64,000 nt of DNA from DATMQA01 sp035566895 (lineage in GTDB: Bacteria; Verrucomicrobiota; Verrucomicrobiia; Limisphaerales; UBA8199). Every line of letters starts with the position of its first letter. Position 1 is the stretch's first letter. Shown here piece after piece: positions 24,341 to 33,961 of the stretch. The notes under the pieces were generated by a model. It was given only the letters and a program-made list of their open reading frames with translations, ran no database searches and was not told the origin of the DNA. A program made the position numbers and the translations under genes. Location of the stretch: positions 11,378 to 75,377 of the forward strand of contig DATMQA010000158.1 in NCBI GenBank assembly GCA_035566895.1. The letters are read 5' to 3'.

Positions 24341-26332
24341 TCATCTCGCGGCGTCGGCCGGCGCGACATAACGCAGCGTATCCGCAACCCCGGCCGCCGA
24401 GACCGGCTTGTGACCGTTCGGCTTGTCGTTGCTATGGGCGGCCGCGAGCGCCTCCCCTGGGTAAGGCGCGCCGTTGAGAAATGGCTTCAAGTCGGGCTGG
24501 TATTCAGGAACCGCGCTTTTCAAAAGGGATTTAATATCCTCCGGCCCCAAGTGGTCGGCTTGCCCGGCCAGATGGAGCAGGAAGTCCCGGACCCGCTGGT
24601 AGGAAGTGGGCTCGCAAAGCAACCGCATGATTTTAGGATGGCGGGTCGGGGTGATCTCTTCGCCGTGGTACCTCAGCTCTTCAAACAGTTTTTCACCCGG
24701 TCGCAGCCCGGTGAATTCGATCCGGATGTCCCGGTCGGGGATAAAACCGGAAAGCTCGATCAACTGCCGCGCCAGGTCCACAATTTTGACCGGTTTACCC
24801 ATGTCCAATAAGAAGATTTCGCCGCCGGCTCCCAAGCCTGCGGTTTGCAACACCAGGCCGACGGCTTCCGTGATGGTCATAAAGTAGCGCCGCATGTCCG
24901 GATGGGTGACCTTGACCGGTCCTCCGGCGGCAATCTGCTTGTTGAAAATGGGAACGACGCTGCCGGAGGAGCCGAGAACATTCCCGAATCGCACCGCCAT
25001 GAAGCGGGTGCCCGCCGGGTTCGCGGCGTGGAGCGATTGCACGCACATTTCGGCCAGGCGTTTACTCGCGCCCATGACACTGGTCGGGTTGATCGCTTTG
25101 TCGGTCGAGATGAGGATGAATCGCTCCGTCCCGTGCCGCAGGCACGTTTCGGCCAGCCGCAGAGTTCCCAACGCGTTGTTTTTGAGGGCCTCGCCCGGTT
25201 GCGACTCCATTAACGGCACATGCTTGTGCGCCGCGGCGTGGAACACGGCTTCCGGCCGATACTGGCGGAAGATGTGTTCCAGCCGCGACTCATCCTGAAC
25301 ATTCGCCGCGAGCGGGACGAGCCGGTTTCCCCACCCGGCGTTGATCAACTCCTGTTCGATTTGAAATAGCTGCGCCTCCGACTGCTCCACCAGCAGCAAC
25401 GAGCGCGGCAAATAGGAGGCGATTTGCCGGCAAAGTTCGCTGCCGATGCTCCCCCCGGCGCCCGTCACCATCACTACGCGGTCGCGCAGCAGGTGCCCGA
25501 CGTCTTCCGTCGCCAGGCGCACTTGCTCACGGCCCAACAGGTCTTGAACGCCCACGGAGCGCAATTGGCTGACCTTGGCCTGGCCGGTAGTAAGTTCGTA
25601 GATGGACGGCACGGTGCTGAACTTGATTCGCAGACGCTGGAGTGTCCTGACAATCTCGGCCTGGCGTCTGGCCGGCGCGCTCGGCATCGCAATAATCACT
25701 TCCTCCAGCTCCAGATTCATCTGGTCGTCCAGCAAAATCTCCGGCGCACCGATCACCGGAATGTTGTGCACATGCTTTCCCCATTTGATGCGGTCGTCAT
25801 CGAAGAAGGCGACCGCCTGTAAACCGAGGTCGTGCCGTGTGGCGAATTCCTGCGCCAGCGCCGTCCCCACCAGCCCCGCGCCGACGATGCCGGCGCGGCG
25901 CGCGCGCTGCCGGGGCGGCCCGACCTTCGCTGGGCCGGCGTCGCGGGCACGCGCCGCCTGGCGGAAAGCCAGCCGAAGGGCCGTCAACGCCAGCACCGAG
26001 AAACTGAAGTCAGCGACCACTACGCCGCGCGGCGGCGCGTAGTCCGACCCGAGCTGCGTGGAAACGCCGAACACGACGAAACCCGGGACAATCAAAAACC
26101 AGCACAGCCGCGAAAAATCCGCCAGGTTGAAATAGTCCAGCAGCGCGTCGAATTGGCCAAATCGCCACAGGCAAAAGAGCTTGAACCCAATGACCCAGGT
26201 GAAGACGAGCAGAAAAGTGCTTGCCGTGTCCTCGGGCACGGCAAAGTTGAATCGCACTTGATATCCCAGCCACAGGCTGGCAGCCAGGGCCGTGGCGCAG
26301 GACAGCACAAAATTGAGGCGAGTGGCTCTCAT
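24341..26332 (-). CDS. FlaA1/CapD-type membrane-bound nucleotide-sugar 4,6-dehydratase
   Basis: The product has 663 residues. Four to five membrane helices fill the first 130 residues. A Rossmann-like sensory domain comes next (RRAGIVGAGLVGTALAQEF, then AVAFFDDDRIKWG). From about 275 a short-chain dehydrogenase domain follows, with VTGAGGSIGSELCRQI, FHAAAHKHVPLMES and NPTSVMGASKRLAEM, the catalytic region that includes the Lys. The family converts UDP-GlcNAc to 4-keto-6-deoxy sugars used for bacillosamine- or FucNAc-type residues. The DegT aminotransferase at 28150 would act next. It lies 12 bp after the phosphoglycosyl transferase fusion, which shares its sensory domain. Confidence 0.9.
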   Translation of the reverse strand: MRATRLNFVLSCATALAASLWLGYQVRFNFAVPEDTASTFLLVFTWVIGFKLFCLWRFGQFDALLDYFNLADFSRLCWFLIVPGFVVFGVSTQLGSDYAPPRGVVVADFSFSVLALTALRLAFRQAARARDAGPAKVGPPRQRARRAGIVGAGLVGTALAQEFATRHDLGLQAVAFFDDDRIKWGKHVHNIPVIGAPEILLDDQMNLELEEVIIAMPSAPARRQAEIVRTLQRLRIKFSTVPSIYELTTGQAKVSQLRSVGVQDLLGREQVRLATEDVGHLLRDRVVMVTGAGGSIGSELCRQIASYLPRSLLLVEQSEAQLFQIEQELINAGWGNRLVPLAANVQDESRLEHIFRQYRPEAVFHAAAHKHVPLMESQPGEALKNNALGTLRLAETCLRHGTERFILISTDKAINPTSVMGASKRLAEMCVQSLHAANPAGTRFMAVRFGNVLGSSGSVVPIFNKQIAAGGPVKVTHPDMRRYFMTITEAVGLVLQTAGLGAGGEIFLLDMGKPVKIVDLARQLIELSGFIPDRDIRIEFTGLRPGEKLFEELRYHGEEITPTRHPKIMRLLCEPTSYQRVRDFLLHLAGQADHLGPEDIKSLLKSAVPEYQPDLKPFLNGAPYPGEALAAAHSNDKPNGHKPVSAAGVADTLRYVAPADAAR

Positions 26333-26344
26333 GGTCGGGAGGCA

Positions 26345-27829
26345 TTACGCCGCCTGCTGCCGCTCCCAGAATCGGGTCGGGCAGGAGACCGTGTAAAATT
26401 GCAAGTCGGTTTTGCGAAGCAGCCGCTCGATTTCGCAGACCCGCTCCCTGGGCGCGTCGGGCATGGCAATGACGACTTCGTCGAGCTTCTCTGCCCAGCC
26501 GTCAAGCAGACATTCCGGCATCCCGGCGACCGGCACCGCATGGATGTTTTTCTGCCATTTGCTAAAGTCATCGTCGAAAAAGGCGACGACGGCTCGGCCA
26601 AATTTCCGGTTGCCCATCAGTTGCAGCGCGAGCTGCGCACCCGTGGTTCCGACGCCGATGATGCCGACTCGCACGGGGGGACTGGCTTCGGCGTCCTGCT
26701 CGCTTGCCGAGCGCTCCCGCCACTGCCGCAACAAGGCGCGAAAACCGCCCAGCAAACAGAAGGACAAAAGCGCATCGGCAAGAATGATATTCGGGGCCGG
26801 GCGGCCGTCGCCAACAACCGAGAAAACCAGCAAACCGGCGGCGGCCAGGCTGAGCGCGGCGCCGACTTGCCGCAGCTCCGGAAAGCTGAAGTAGCTAAGC
26901 AATCCCTTCCATTGGTTGCGCCGTGTCAGGCATGCCAACTGCAAAGCGAGCACCACGCAAAGTTCGCGCCCGAAGTGCAGCGCGGCGAGATTCAGTGGCG
27001 CAAAATTGTAAATCAGCTCGTACGCGAGCCAGCAGGATAATCCCAGAATGATTCCATAGCACGCCAGCACCCCGGCCCAATACGGACAAACCGTTTGGAC
27101 AATAATCCAGCTATCGCTCAATAGGTTCGCGCGCTCGGCGTATTCCCGGTTGAGCCGCAACTTTCGCGGAAGGCAATGCTGGATGTAAAACTCCTCCAGG
27201 TTTTCCGCATGTGCCAGCAACGCTTCCTCGTCACGAAAACACAGCGACGCCAGATCGGTGATCCCGGGCTGGTACCACAGGATCGCCCGCTGTTCCGCAG
27301 TGTAGTGCCGGACGTAGCGCGGGACTTCCGGCCGTGGGCCCACCAGGCTCATATCTCCTTTCAACACGTTCCAAAGCTGCGGCAATTCATCCAGCTTGCT
27401 CCTCCGCAGAATCCGGCCGAACCGCGTGATTCGTCCATCGCCGTTCTTCGTAACGGACGGGCCGGACTTCTCGGCCGCGGGCACCATCGTGCGAAACTTA
27501 TAGATGAAAAACTCCCGGCCCCCGCGACCAACCCGCGCCTGGCGGTAAAAAATGTCCCCGCCGTCAATGATTTTGACGAGGGCGCCGATAATCACCAATA
27601 TCGGCGCAAGCAGCACGAGCCCACAGCAAGCGAAGAAAATATCGTACAGGCGCTTGACCGTCCACCCACAGCCACCGCTTGAACCCGTCCCGCTGGAACG
27701 AGCTACATCCGGCACTAATCCCACGGCGGAACCGCACGCCGAACCACTCATACCTGGCGCCAACCGGCCATGCAGAGACGCCATTGTTGTTCCCGTATCC
27801 ATATCCTGGGCTCGAAGTTGTGCCTTCAT
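26345..27829 (-). CDS. Phosphoglycosyl transferase fused to a FlaA1-type membrane/Rossmann half
   Basis: About 494 residues from the ATG at 27829, which has a GTGGAG Shine-Dalgarno 7 nt before it; a longer GTG start at 27928 is open but less likely. Residues of about 40-230 are a monotopic bacterial sugar transferase: the re-entrant hydrophobic helix FFACCGLVLLAPILVIIGAL, YKFRTM, KLDELPQLWNV and MSLVGPRPE. This enzyme loads the first sugar phosphate on undecaprenyl phosphate. A second hydrophobic block (about 265-370) and a Rossmann domain (VRVGIIGVGTTGAQLAL, VVAFFDDDFSKWQ) follow. These match the first half of the next gene, but the dehydratase part is absent. The order is the reverse of the usual WbaP/WcaJ layout, where the sensory half precedes the transferase. 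Confidence 0.88.
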   Translation of the reverse strand: MKAQLRAQDMDTGTTMASLHGRLAPGMSGSACGSAVGLVPDVARSSGTGSSGGCGWTVKRLYDIFFACCGLVLLAPILVIIGALVKIIDGGDIFYRQARVGRGGREFFIYKFRTMVPAAEKSGPSVTKNGDGRITRFGRILRRSKLDELPQLWNVLKGDMSLVGPRPEVPRYVRHYTAEQRAILWYQPGITDLASLCFRDEEALLAHAENLEEFYIQHCLPRKLRLNREYAERANLLSDSWIIVQTVCPYWAGVLACYGIILGLSCWLAYELIYNFAPLNLAALHFGRELCVVLALQLACLTRRNQWKGLLSYFSFPELRQVGAALSLAAAGLLVFSVVGDGRPAPNIILADALLSFCLLGGFRALLRQWRERSASEQDAEASPPVRVGIIGVGTTGAQLALQLMGNRKFGRAVVAFFDDDFSKWQKNIHAVPVAGMPECLLDGWAEKLDEVVIAMPDAPRERVCEIERLLRKTDLQFYTVSCPTRFWERQQAA

Positions 27830-28149
27830 TGGTTCTCCACTGCTTATCAAAACTATTCCTCGTCTCACCTTCCGTCTGGCGGGCGTCACGACCCTGGAGC
27901 CACACTTCGGCTCTGAAAACGCAGTCACCTTACCCGTCCCTCACGTACCTGATAGGGAGATAAAACCCGCAAACCTGTCTGGGCAACACCTGCCACCAAA
28001 TGGGATTCCGGCTGCCGCGGATATGCCTTGTCCTCCGCCGCCACGTCTGGAGACCCCGGTAAATCGGATTTCCTCAGCTCGGGCGGCGGCCTTTCTGTCA
28101 GGTTCTCAATCTTCGCTTTGCAATTCCGGCCCAAGACGAGCTTTTCCGG
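27830..28149. other. Intergenic gap of 320 bp inside the polysaccharide cluster
   Basis: This is the widest gap within the otherwise tight minus-strand cluster. I see no convincing gene, hairpin terminator or promoter. The only supportable element is the Shine-Dalgarno just before 27829. A weak in-frame extension of the downstream gene reaches 27928. Confidence 0.5.
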
Positions 28150-29376
28150 TTACTTATCGACAAGGGAAAGACTCACGCCTGGGCCGGCCACACGCGAGCG
28201 CGCAACGATTCCCCTCAAATTCCGGCAGACATAACCCACATCCTCGGCCGTCATATCCGGATACAGCGGCAGGCTGATTAACTGGCGATAAACTGACGCC
28301 GCACAGGGATAATCGGACGGTTCGCAGCCAAGCTGCTGACGGTAGTAGGGATGCATGTGCAGCGGCATCCAGTGCACGCTGGCGCCTATCCCGGCCTTTT
28401 TCAGCTCGGCAATCACTTCGGCCCGATCCAAATTGACACGGTCCAGCATCAATCGAACGGGGAAGAGGTGCCAGGAGTGAATCCGATTCGCCATGACCTT
28501 GGGAAGCGTTATCTCGTCCATGTCACCCAGTAATTCCGAGTAGAGCCTCGCCCATTGGCTGCGGCGCTCGTGCAACTTCTCCGCCTTGCGAAGCTGCTGC
28601 AGCCCGATGGCCGCCGCGAGATCGGGGAGGTTGTACTTGTAACCAGGCGCAAGGATTTCATAGTACCAGGAGCCCTCCGCCGTGTAGCGCTTCCACGCGT
28701 CGCGTGAAATGCCGTGTAACGACATGATCCGCATCCGATCCGCGTGCTCGGCGGAATCGGTGCAGGCCATGCCACCTTCGCCAGTCGTGATCGTTTTGTT
28801 CGCATAAAACGAAAAACAACTGATTTCTGCTTCGGTCCCCACCGTCTTCCACGCCGAGGCCTCATTGTCACGGTAATAGGCAGGGCAACAATGGGCGGCA
28901 TCCTCGATGACCTTCAGGTCGTGCTGGCCGGCCAAAGCCTTGACGCCCGCGACGTCACCAATCTGGCCCCCGTAATGTACCGGAATAATCGCCGCGATTT
29001 GTTCGTCGCGCGCCAGGGCGCTTTCGATTCGCTGCGCGGCGTCCGTGACATCGAGATTGAGATCCTCCAGCCGGCAATCGGCGAAAAGCGGAACCGCGCC
29101 AAAATAGCGCACCACCTCGGCCGTCGCCGCGAAGGTCAGGGTCGGGACCACAACCCGTTGGCCGGCTTTCAGGCCGATGGCTTCCAGAGCCAGATGCAGC
29201 GCGGCGGTGCAGGAGTTGACGGCCACGGCGAGCCGGCGCTGAAGATAGCAGGCAAACTCCTGCTCGAACTGTTTCGTCTTCGGCCCGGTGGTCAGCCATC
29301 CCGACTTGAGGCAATCCACCACTTCTTCGATTTCGGGCTGGCCGATGCTGGGTTTATGAAAGGGGATGGCGCGCAT
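28150..29376 (-). CDS. DegT/DnrJ/EryC1/StrS sugar aminotransferase
   Basis: The product has 408 residues, starting MRAIPFHKPSIGQPEIEEVV. Residues typical of the family are KSGWLTTGPKTKQFE, VNSCTAALHLAL, DAAHCCPA (PLP-contacting Asp) and FYANKTITTGEGGM, in which the Lys forms the Schiff base. The C-terminal half has NLPDLAAAIGLQQL and ASVHWMPLHMHPYY. It transfers an amino group, normally from Glu, to a 4-keto or 3-keto nucleotide sugar, and pairs logically with the FlaA1-type dehydratase at 24341. Start ATG at 29376; the methyltransferase gene ends 38 bp upstream. Confidence 0.93.
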   Translation of the reverse strand: MRAIPFHKPSIGQPEIEEVVDCLKSGWLTTGPKTKQFEQEFACYLQRRLAVAVNSCTAALHLALEAIGLKAGQRVVVPTLTFAATAEVVRYFGAVPLFADCRLEDLNLDVTDAAQRIESALARDEQIAAIIPVHYGGQIGDVAGVKALAGQHDLKVIEDAAHCCPAYYRDNEASAWKTVGTEAEISCFSFYANKTITTGEGGMACTDSAEHADRMRIMSLHGISRDAWKRYTAEGSWYYEILAPGYKYNLPDLAAAIGLQQLRKAEKLHERRSQWARLYSELLGDMDEITLPKVMANRIHSWHLFPVRLMLDRVNLDRAEVIAELKKAGIGASVHWMPLHMHPYYRQQLGCEPSDYPCAASVYRQLISLPLYPDMTAEDVGYVCRNLRGIVARSRVAGPGVSLSLVDK

Positions 29377-29413
29377 GAAGTTTTCCTTGTTGCAAAAATG
29401 ATCCGCCGGCTCC

Positions 29414-30115
29414 TCACGGCTTCGTCAGAACTCCCAAATAATGGCTTCGGAGGAACGGCACCCAACTCAAAGGCGAATAAAGCACGTGAGTCAGTCGGCC
29501 CAGACGTCGAGCCAGTGGAGGCAGCAATGAGATCGTCTTCAAGGTCATCTCAAAAGCGGGAAACATCTTCTGAATCCCGTTGCGCGAGATGCCGCGCACA
29601 TGCCGGTTCAGTGGGTTGTGCATTCGGAAATCATACCAAATGAGACCGCCACCGGAGACGAGGACGCGGTCGATCTCGCGGCAGATATTGGCAACCATTT
29701 GCGGGTTTAGTATCGAGGTGAAAACGGTGAACACCGCGACCAGATCAAAGATGCCATCCGCGAATGGCAGTGTTTCCGCGTTCGCCAATTGAAACGTGAC
29801 TCGAGGGTGGTGCTGCTGCGCCACGCGAATCCGTTCGGGAATCAAATCAACGCCGAATAAATTCTCCGGCGCAGCGCCCAACTCCATTAATCCCGCCAAA
29901 CGGTCCCCCGTGCCGCAACCCACATCGAGGACACGCCGGTGCTGCAGCGGAAAAAACCCTGTTTGCTTCAGCAGTTCCTGCAGTTCACGCCGACATTCGC
30001 CCCAGGCAGCTTGGTTGCCCTGGTTGGCGAGCGACCATTTCGATTGTCCGAATCCGCGAAAGGCGTATTCGCGATAGACTTCCTGAAGTCGATCCACTTC
30101 GGAACGGGTTTCCAT
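29414..30115 (-). CDS. Class I SAM-dependent methyltransferase
   Basis: About 233 residues from the ATG at 30115; another in-frame start at 30169 adds 18 residues and overlaps the next gene's stop. Motif I is VLDVGCGTGDRL, the acidic residue after beta2 is in FGVDLIPERI, and motif II/post-motif is LANAETLPFADGIFDLVAVFTV. The C-terminal part is typical of small-molecule or sugar methyltransferases of polysaccharide loci. Substrate unknown; O-methylation of a sugar is the simplest guess. Confidence 0.85.
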   Translation of the reverse strand: METRSEVDRLQEVYREYAFRGFGQSKWSLANQGNQAAWGECRRELQELLKQTGFFPLQHRRVLDVGCGTGDRLAGLMELGAAPENLFGVDLIPERIRVAQQHHPRVTFQLANAETLPFADGIFDLVAVFTVFTSILNPQMVANICREIDRVLVSGGGLIWYDFRMHNPLNRHVRGISRNGIQKMFPAFEMTLKTISLLPPLARRLGRLTHVLYSPLSWVPFLRSHYLGVLTKP

Positions 30116-30186
30116 AGTGAAGGAATCGTCGCAACCGTGAACCGCCGAAGCAGTGGAGTTGAAGCACACATCGGCGCGCTAGGGCC

Positions 30187-31278
30187 TCAATGCTCCATCC
30201 CGTCCGTTCCGGTCAAAACCAGACGCCGCCCAGTTTCGGCGCGTTCCCTGGTCAATTGGACAAACTTTGCCTCCGGCGCACTATTCAGCACCGCGAAGTC
30301 CAGGATCCCGCGTAGGAATCCGTAGCCGTAACCAAAATGGAAGCAGGCGATGACCGCCGGCAGAACTGGAAGCAATGCCCATTGTGTGCGGCTAGCGATG
30401 ACTACCGCCGCGATTAGCGCTGCGGTGGCATAGAGGCCCGCCAACCCGGCTGCCGCCCACAACGCCGGCGACCACAACAATCCTACCGCCGCCAACAAGC
30501 AGAGGCTGCCGATAAGGGCGCCCGGCACGAGATGCCGCCGGGAGGCGGGCATCCGGTGCTTTCGAACGACCAGAACTTTCCAGTAGCCGTATTGCATATA
30601 CTGCCGGAACAGCGCCTTGAGCGAGCCGCGCACGTGATACCAACTGCAAATGCGCGTGGCCTGATAGATTTTGCCGCCAGCCCGCGTGAGTCGGAAGTTA
30701 TGTTCGTCGTCCTGGTTGCGCACCAATTCCTCATCGAAATAGCCGATCCGTTCGAAAAGTCCCTTCTCCCAGCAGCCGTAAATCACCGTGTCGACATAAC
30801 CTTCATAGCCGGTTAGGTGCGAGCGCGCGCCGCCGATAGCGAAGGCGGAATGAAACACGGCCCGAATCGCCCTTTCCATGTATGTCTTGGCGGTCGTTCG
30901 CATGGGTCCGCCCACGTTATCAGCCCCGGTGTCATTCAGAACCGCCAGACATTGGCGCACATAATCCGGCGCATAAAGCGTGTGAGCGTCCATGCGCACA
31001 ATGATGTCGCCGCGGGCGGCCCGGATCGCGGCATTCAGGCCCGTGGATACAATGCGGCCCGGATTGTCGAGGACGCGGATTTGTGGATGCTTCCTGGCCA
31101 TTTGCTGCAAGTATTCGTGCGTGCCATCGGTAGACATTCCGTCCGCGACCAGGATTTCGAGGCCGCCCTCCGGCAGCTCCTGGTTGAGAATGGACTCCAT
31201 GCAGTCCTGGATGTAACCTTGCTCATCTCGGCAAGGGAGCACGATGGAAACCAGCGGATTGAAGTCGGATGTTGTCAT
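30187..31278 (-). CDS. Glycosyltransferase family 2, ExoA-like
   Basis: The product has 363 residues. The GT-A fold shows VSIVLPCRDEQGYIQDCMES, VADGMSTDGTHEYL, RMDAHTLYAPDYV (D-x-D-type metal site) and NQDDEHNFRLTRAGGKI. Two or three hydrophobic helices close the protein (about 250-330), as in succinoglycan ExoA-type enzymes. The start overlaps the 3' end of the epimerase gene by 56 bp, so the two are translated from one transcript. It probably adds a glucose or galactose to the lipid-linked repeat at the inner membrane. Confidence 0.9.
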   Translation of the reverse strand: MTTSDFNPLVSIVLPCRDEQGYIQDCMESILNQELPEGGLEILVADGMSTDGTHEYLQQMARKHPQIRVLDNPGRIVSTGLNAAIRAARGDIIVRMDAHTLYAPDYVRQCLAVLNDTGADNVGGPMRTTAKTYMERAIRAVFHSAFAIGGARSHLTGYEGYVDTVIYGCWEKGLFERIGYFDEELVRNQDDEHNFRLTRAGGKIYQATRICSWYHVRGSLKALFRQYMQYGYWKVLVVRKHRMPASRRHLVPGALIGSLCLLAAVGLLWSPALWAAAGLAGLYATAALIAAVVIASRTQWALLPVLPAVIACFHFGYGYGFLRGILDFAVLNSAPEAKFVQLTRERAETGRRLVLTGTDGMEH

Positions 31279-32347
31279 GATGTCGTTTGAGTGAATGGTT
31301 TGTTTGGTGATTGAAAGTCTCTAACGCCTCCGAGCTGTCCCGGATGTTGTAGTAATCGACATACCAATCTGTAAACCGGCGAACACCGTCTTCGATGGAG
31401 GTAGACGGCTTGAACCCCACATCGCGGGTCAGATCACTGACATCGGCACAGGTGGCCGGGACATCGCCCGGTTGCATCGGCAGGAATCGCTTTTGCGCCT
31501 TCCGGCCAAGGCAGTCCTCAAGGACTGCGATTAAATAGAGCAACTCGACCGGATTGTTGTTGCCGATGTTATAAACCCGGTAGGGCGCGTGGCTCGTCCC
31601 CGGATCCGGCTCGTCCCCGTTCCAGGCAGGGTCAGGCGCGGCGGCACGGTCGGCCACCCGGATGACGCCTTCGACAATGTCATCGATGTAGGTAAAATCC
31701 CTTTGCATTTTCCCTCCGTTGAAAACCTCAATTGGCCGGCCGGCGAGAATCGCCTTGGTAAAAAGGAACAAGGCCATATCCGGCCGGCCCCAGGGACCAT
31801 AGACGCTGAAAAAGCGAAGCCCGGTCGTTGGCAAACCGTAGAGGTGGCTGTAGGTGTGTGCCATGAGCTCATTTGCTTTTTTCGTTGCGGCATAGAGGCT
31901 CAGGGGATGGTCCACATTCTGATGCACGGAAAAGGGCATCTGCGTGTTTCCGCCATAGACCGAACTGGATGAGGCGTAGGTCAGGTGTTGCACTTCATTG
32001 TTGCGGCAGCCTTCCAGGATGTTCGTGAACGCCACCAAATTGCTGTCAATGTACGCGTGCGGATTTGTCAGCGAATAGCGCACCCCGGCCTGTGCTGCAA
32101 GATGGATGACTCTCTGGGGCCGAACGCTTCGGAACAGCTTCGCCGTGCGCGGCCGGTCCGCAAGGTCCAGCTTGTGGAAACGGAACCGTAGCCGGTCAAG
32201 AAGCTGCTCCAACCGGCCATGCTTCAGACTTGGGTCGTAGTAATCGTTTAGGTTGTCCACCCCGAAGACTTCGTCGCCTTGTTCCAAAAGGCGTTGGGTA
32301 ACGTGGAAACCGATGAAGCCGGCGGAACCACTGACCAGAGTGCGCAT
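31223..32347 (-). CDS. NAD-dependent epimerase, UDP-glucuronate 4-epimerase-like
   Basis: The product has 374 residues. The extended SDR features are VSGSAGFIGFHVTQRLL (G-x-x-G-x-x-G), FGVDNLNDYYDPSLK, HLAAQAGVRYSLTNPHAY, SSSSVYGGNTQMPF and YAATKKANELMAH (Y-x-x-x-K). The phrases NDYYDPSLK and AQAGVRYSL are characteristic of UDP-GlcA 4-epimerases, which would supply UDP-galacturonate to the polysaccharide. The last 30 residues overlap the GT2 start in another frame and are probably not conserved. Confidence 0.9.
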   Translation of the reverse strand: MRTLVSGSAGFIGFHVTQRLLEQGDEVFGVDNLNDYYDPSLKHGRLEQLLDRLRFRFHKLDLADRPRTAKLFRSVRPQRVIHLAAQAGVRYSLTNPHAYIDSNLVAFTNILEGCRNNEVQHLTYASSSSVYGGNTQMPFSVHQNVDHPLSLYAATKKANELMAHTYSHLYGLPTTGLRFFSVYGPWGRPDMALFLFTKAILAGRPIEVFNGGKMQRDFTYIDDIVEGVIRVADRAAAPDPAWNGDEPDPGTSHAPYRVYNIGNNNPVELLYLIAVLEDCLGRKAQKRFLPMQPGDVPATCADVSDLTRDVGFKPSTSIEDGVRRFTDWYVDYYNIRDSSEALETFNHQTNHSLKRHHDNIRLQSAGFHRAPLPR

Positions 32348-32380
32348 AAAAAAACAGGTTAAAACGGAGAATGTCTTTGT

Positions 32381-33949
32381 TCAGACCAAACAACGCTGGA
32401 ACGATGTCGGCGGTCGTTTGCTGGGGGGCCAGCCGTCACGCGGGCATGGGCTGAGCTGGCGGCGCCCGAGCATTTCTTTGAGTCTCGATTTCTGGATTTT
32501 GCCCGAGCTGCTGTGCGGCAGGTCGCCAACGAAAATGATTTCCTCGGGTGTTTTGGAAGCGGGCAGCCGCTTGCGGCAATGCGCCAGCACGTCCTCCGGC
32601 GTGATGCTGGCACCGCGCATTGGAACCACAACGGCATTAATGGCTTCGCCTAACAGCTCATGCGGCGCGCCTACGACGGCCACTTCGATGATTTCTGGAA
32701 TTTCGGCAATCACATCTTCCACCTCTTTGGCGCTGACCCGGTTGCCGCCCGATTTAATCATTTCCCGTTCCCGCTCCACGATGAAAACGAAACCGTCCGC
32801 ATCCACACGCGCCAGGTCGCCGGTGTGCAGCCGGCCATTCCGGAAAAATTTAGCCGTTTCCACCGGGTCGTTCCAGTAACCCAACGCGATGTTGTCACCA
32901 GAAGCCACGATCTCGCCGATCTCATCCGATCCTGGCGCGACCGGAGCGCCGTCGGCTCCGAGCACTTCGAGTCTCGTGGAGGGCAACCCCTTGCCGACCG
33001 AACCCAGCTTGCCCGCGAGCCGCGCGGGCGGCAAATAGCTCAACCGCGCCGTGGCTTCGGTCTGGCCGTACATCAGGAAGAAGCGGGTCGTCGGAAAAGC
33101 ATCCAGAATTTCCCGGATGCAGGGATTGGGCAGCTTGCCCCCGGCTTGTTGGAACAAGCGCAGTTTGGGAAAGGTCATTTGCCGGAAGCGCGAGTTGCGC
33201 AGCAGGATTTGGTAGGTGGAGGGAACGCCGGCGAGACCTGTACACTCCTGTTCTTGGATTTCCACCAGCACGGATTCCGGGAACAACCTGAATTCGTTGT
33301 TCAGCACCACCGACCCACCGGCCATCAAATGAGTGTGCAGCAGTGAAAGCCCAAAGCAGTAATGAAACGGCAGCACCACCATCACTCGATCTGTGGAAGA
33401 CAGACCCAGGAATGCGATGATGTCGCGTGAATTGCACTCGATATTGCGGTGCGTGATCATGACGCCCTTGGGGGAACCCGTGGAGCCTGAGGTAAACATC
33501 AGGGCCGCCAGATTCCCGGCGCCCGTTGCCGCAGCAGGCCCTGAAAGAGGATGCCCCATGAATTCCTCTTCCTGGCTTTCTGGAAGGAAGGTCAGTCCGA
33601 CGGGGTGCGCCCAGGGCCTCATCCGCCCCAGCATGCGATTCGAGACGAACATTTCATTGATGCCCGCGTCCGAGATTATTCTGGCAAAAGCTTCAGCGGT
33701 CAGGTCGGTTTGCAGCGGGACCGCGACCAAACCGGCGCGGATGACTCCCAAGTAGGCCCTGACAAAGAACGGATTGTTTTCCGACAGAATCCCCACGCGA
33801 TCCCCCTTGCGGTGACCGCGAGCAAGCAGGCCGCCCGCGAGACGAGCGACCGCCCCCCGCAACTGGCCATAAGTCAAAGCCGTGTCGCGGTGCAACACCG
33901 CTACCGCTGAATCCTGGCCGCCCGCGAGAATGACCTCCGCGACATTCAT
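32381..33949 (-). CDS. Acyl-CoA/acyl-ACP ligase (AMP-forming), of the type found in exosortase-type EPS loci
   Basis: The product has 522 residues. The adenylate-forming core is MFTSGSTGSPKGVMITHRN (P-loop), PFHYCFGLSLLHTHL, MYGQTEATARL, LHTGDLARVDADGF and SSSGKIQKSRL (catalytic Lys). It is immediately preceded in the transcript by a small acyl carrier protein gene (12-bp gap), so it probably charges that ACP with a carboxylic acid. The same ligase/ACP pair is a fixture of XrtA-associated exopolysaccharide loci. The acyl group may be transferred to the polysaccharide or to the NRPS product. The final 25 residues are basic and variable. Confidence 0.88.
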   Translation of the reverse strand: MNVAEVILAGGQDSAVAVLHRDTALTYGQLRGAVARLAGGLLARGHRKGDRVGILSENNPFFVRAYLGVIRAGLVAVPLQTDLTAEAFARIISDAGINEMFVSNRMLGRMRPWAHPVGLTFLPESQEEEFMGHPLSGPAAATGAGNLAALMFTSGSTGSPKGVMITHRNIECNSRDIIAFLGLSSTDRVMVVLPFHYCFGLSLLHTHLMAGGSVVLNNEFRLFPESVLVEIQEQECTGLAGVPSTYQILLRNSRFRQMTFPKLRLFQQAGGKLPNPCIREILDAFPTTRFFLMYGQTEATARLSYLPPARLAGKLGSVGKGLPSTRLEVLGADGAPVAPGSDEIGEIVASGDNIALGYWNDPVETAKFFRNGRLHTGDLARVDADGFVFIVEREREMIKSGGNRVSAKEVEDVIAEIPEIIEVAVVGAPHELLGEAINAVVVPMRGASITPEDVLAHCRKRLPASKTPEEIIFVGDLPHSSSGKIQKSRLKEMLGRRQLSPCPRDGWPPSKRPPTSFQRCLV

Positions 33950-33961
33950 ATTTCGAAACGG

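Noticed and set aside
27830..28149. Possible riboswitch or promoter in the 320-bp gap of the EPS cluster
   Set aside because: No recognisable conserved core, hairpin with U-run or promoter hexamers could be identified by eye.
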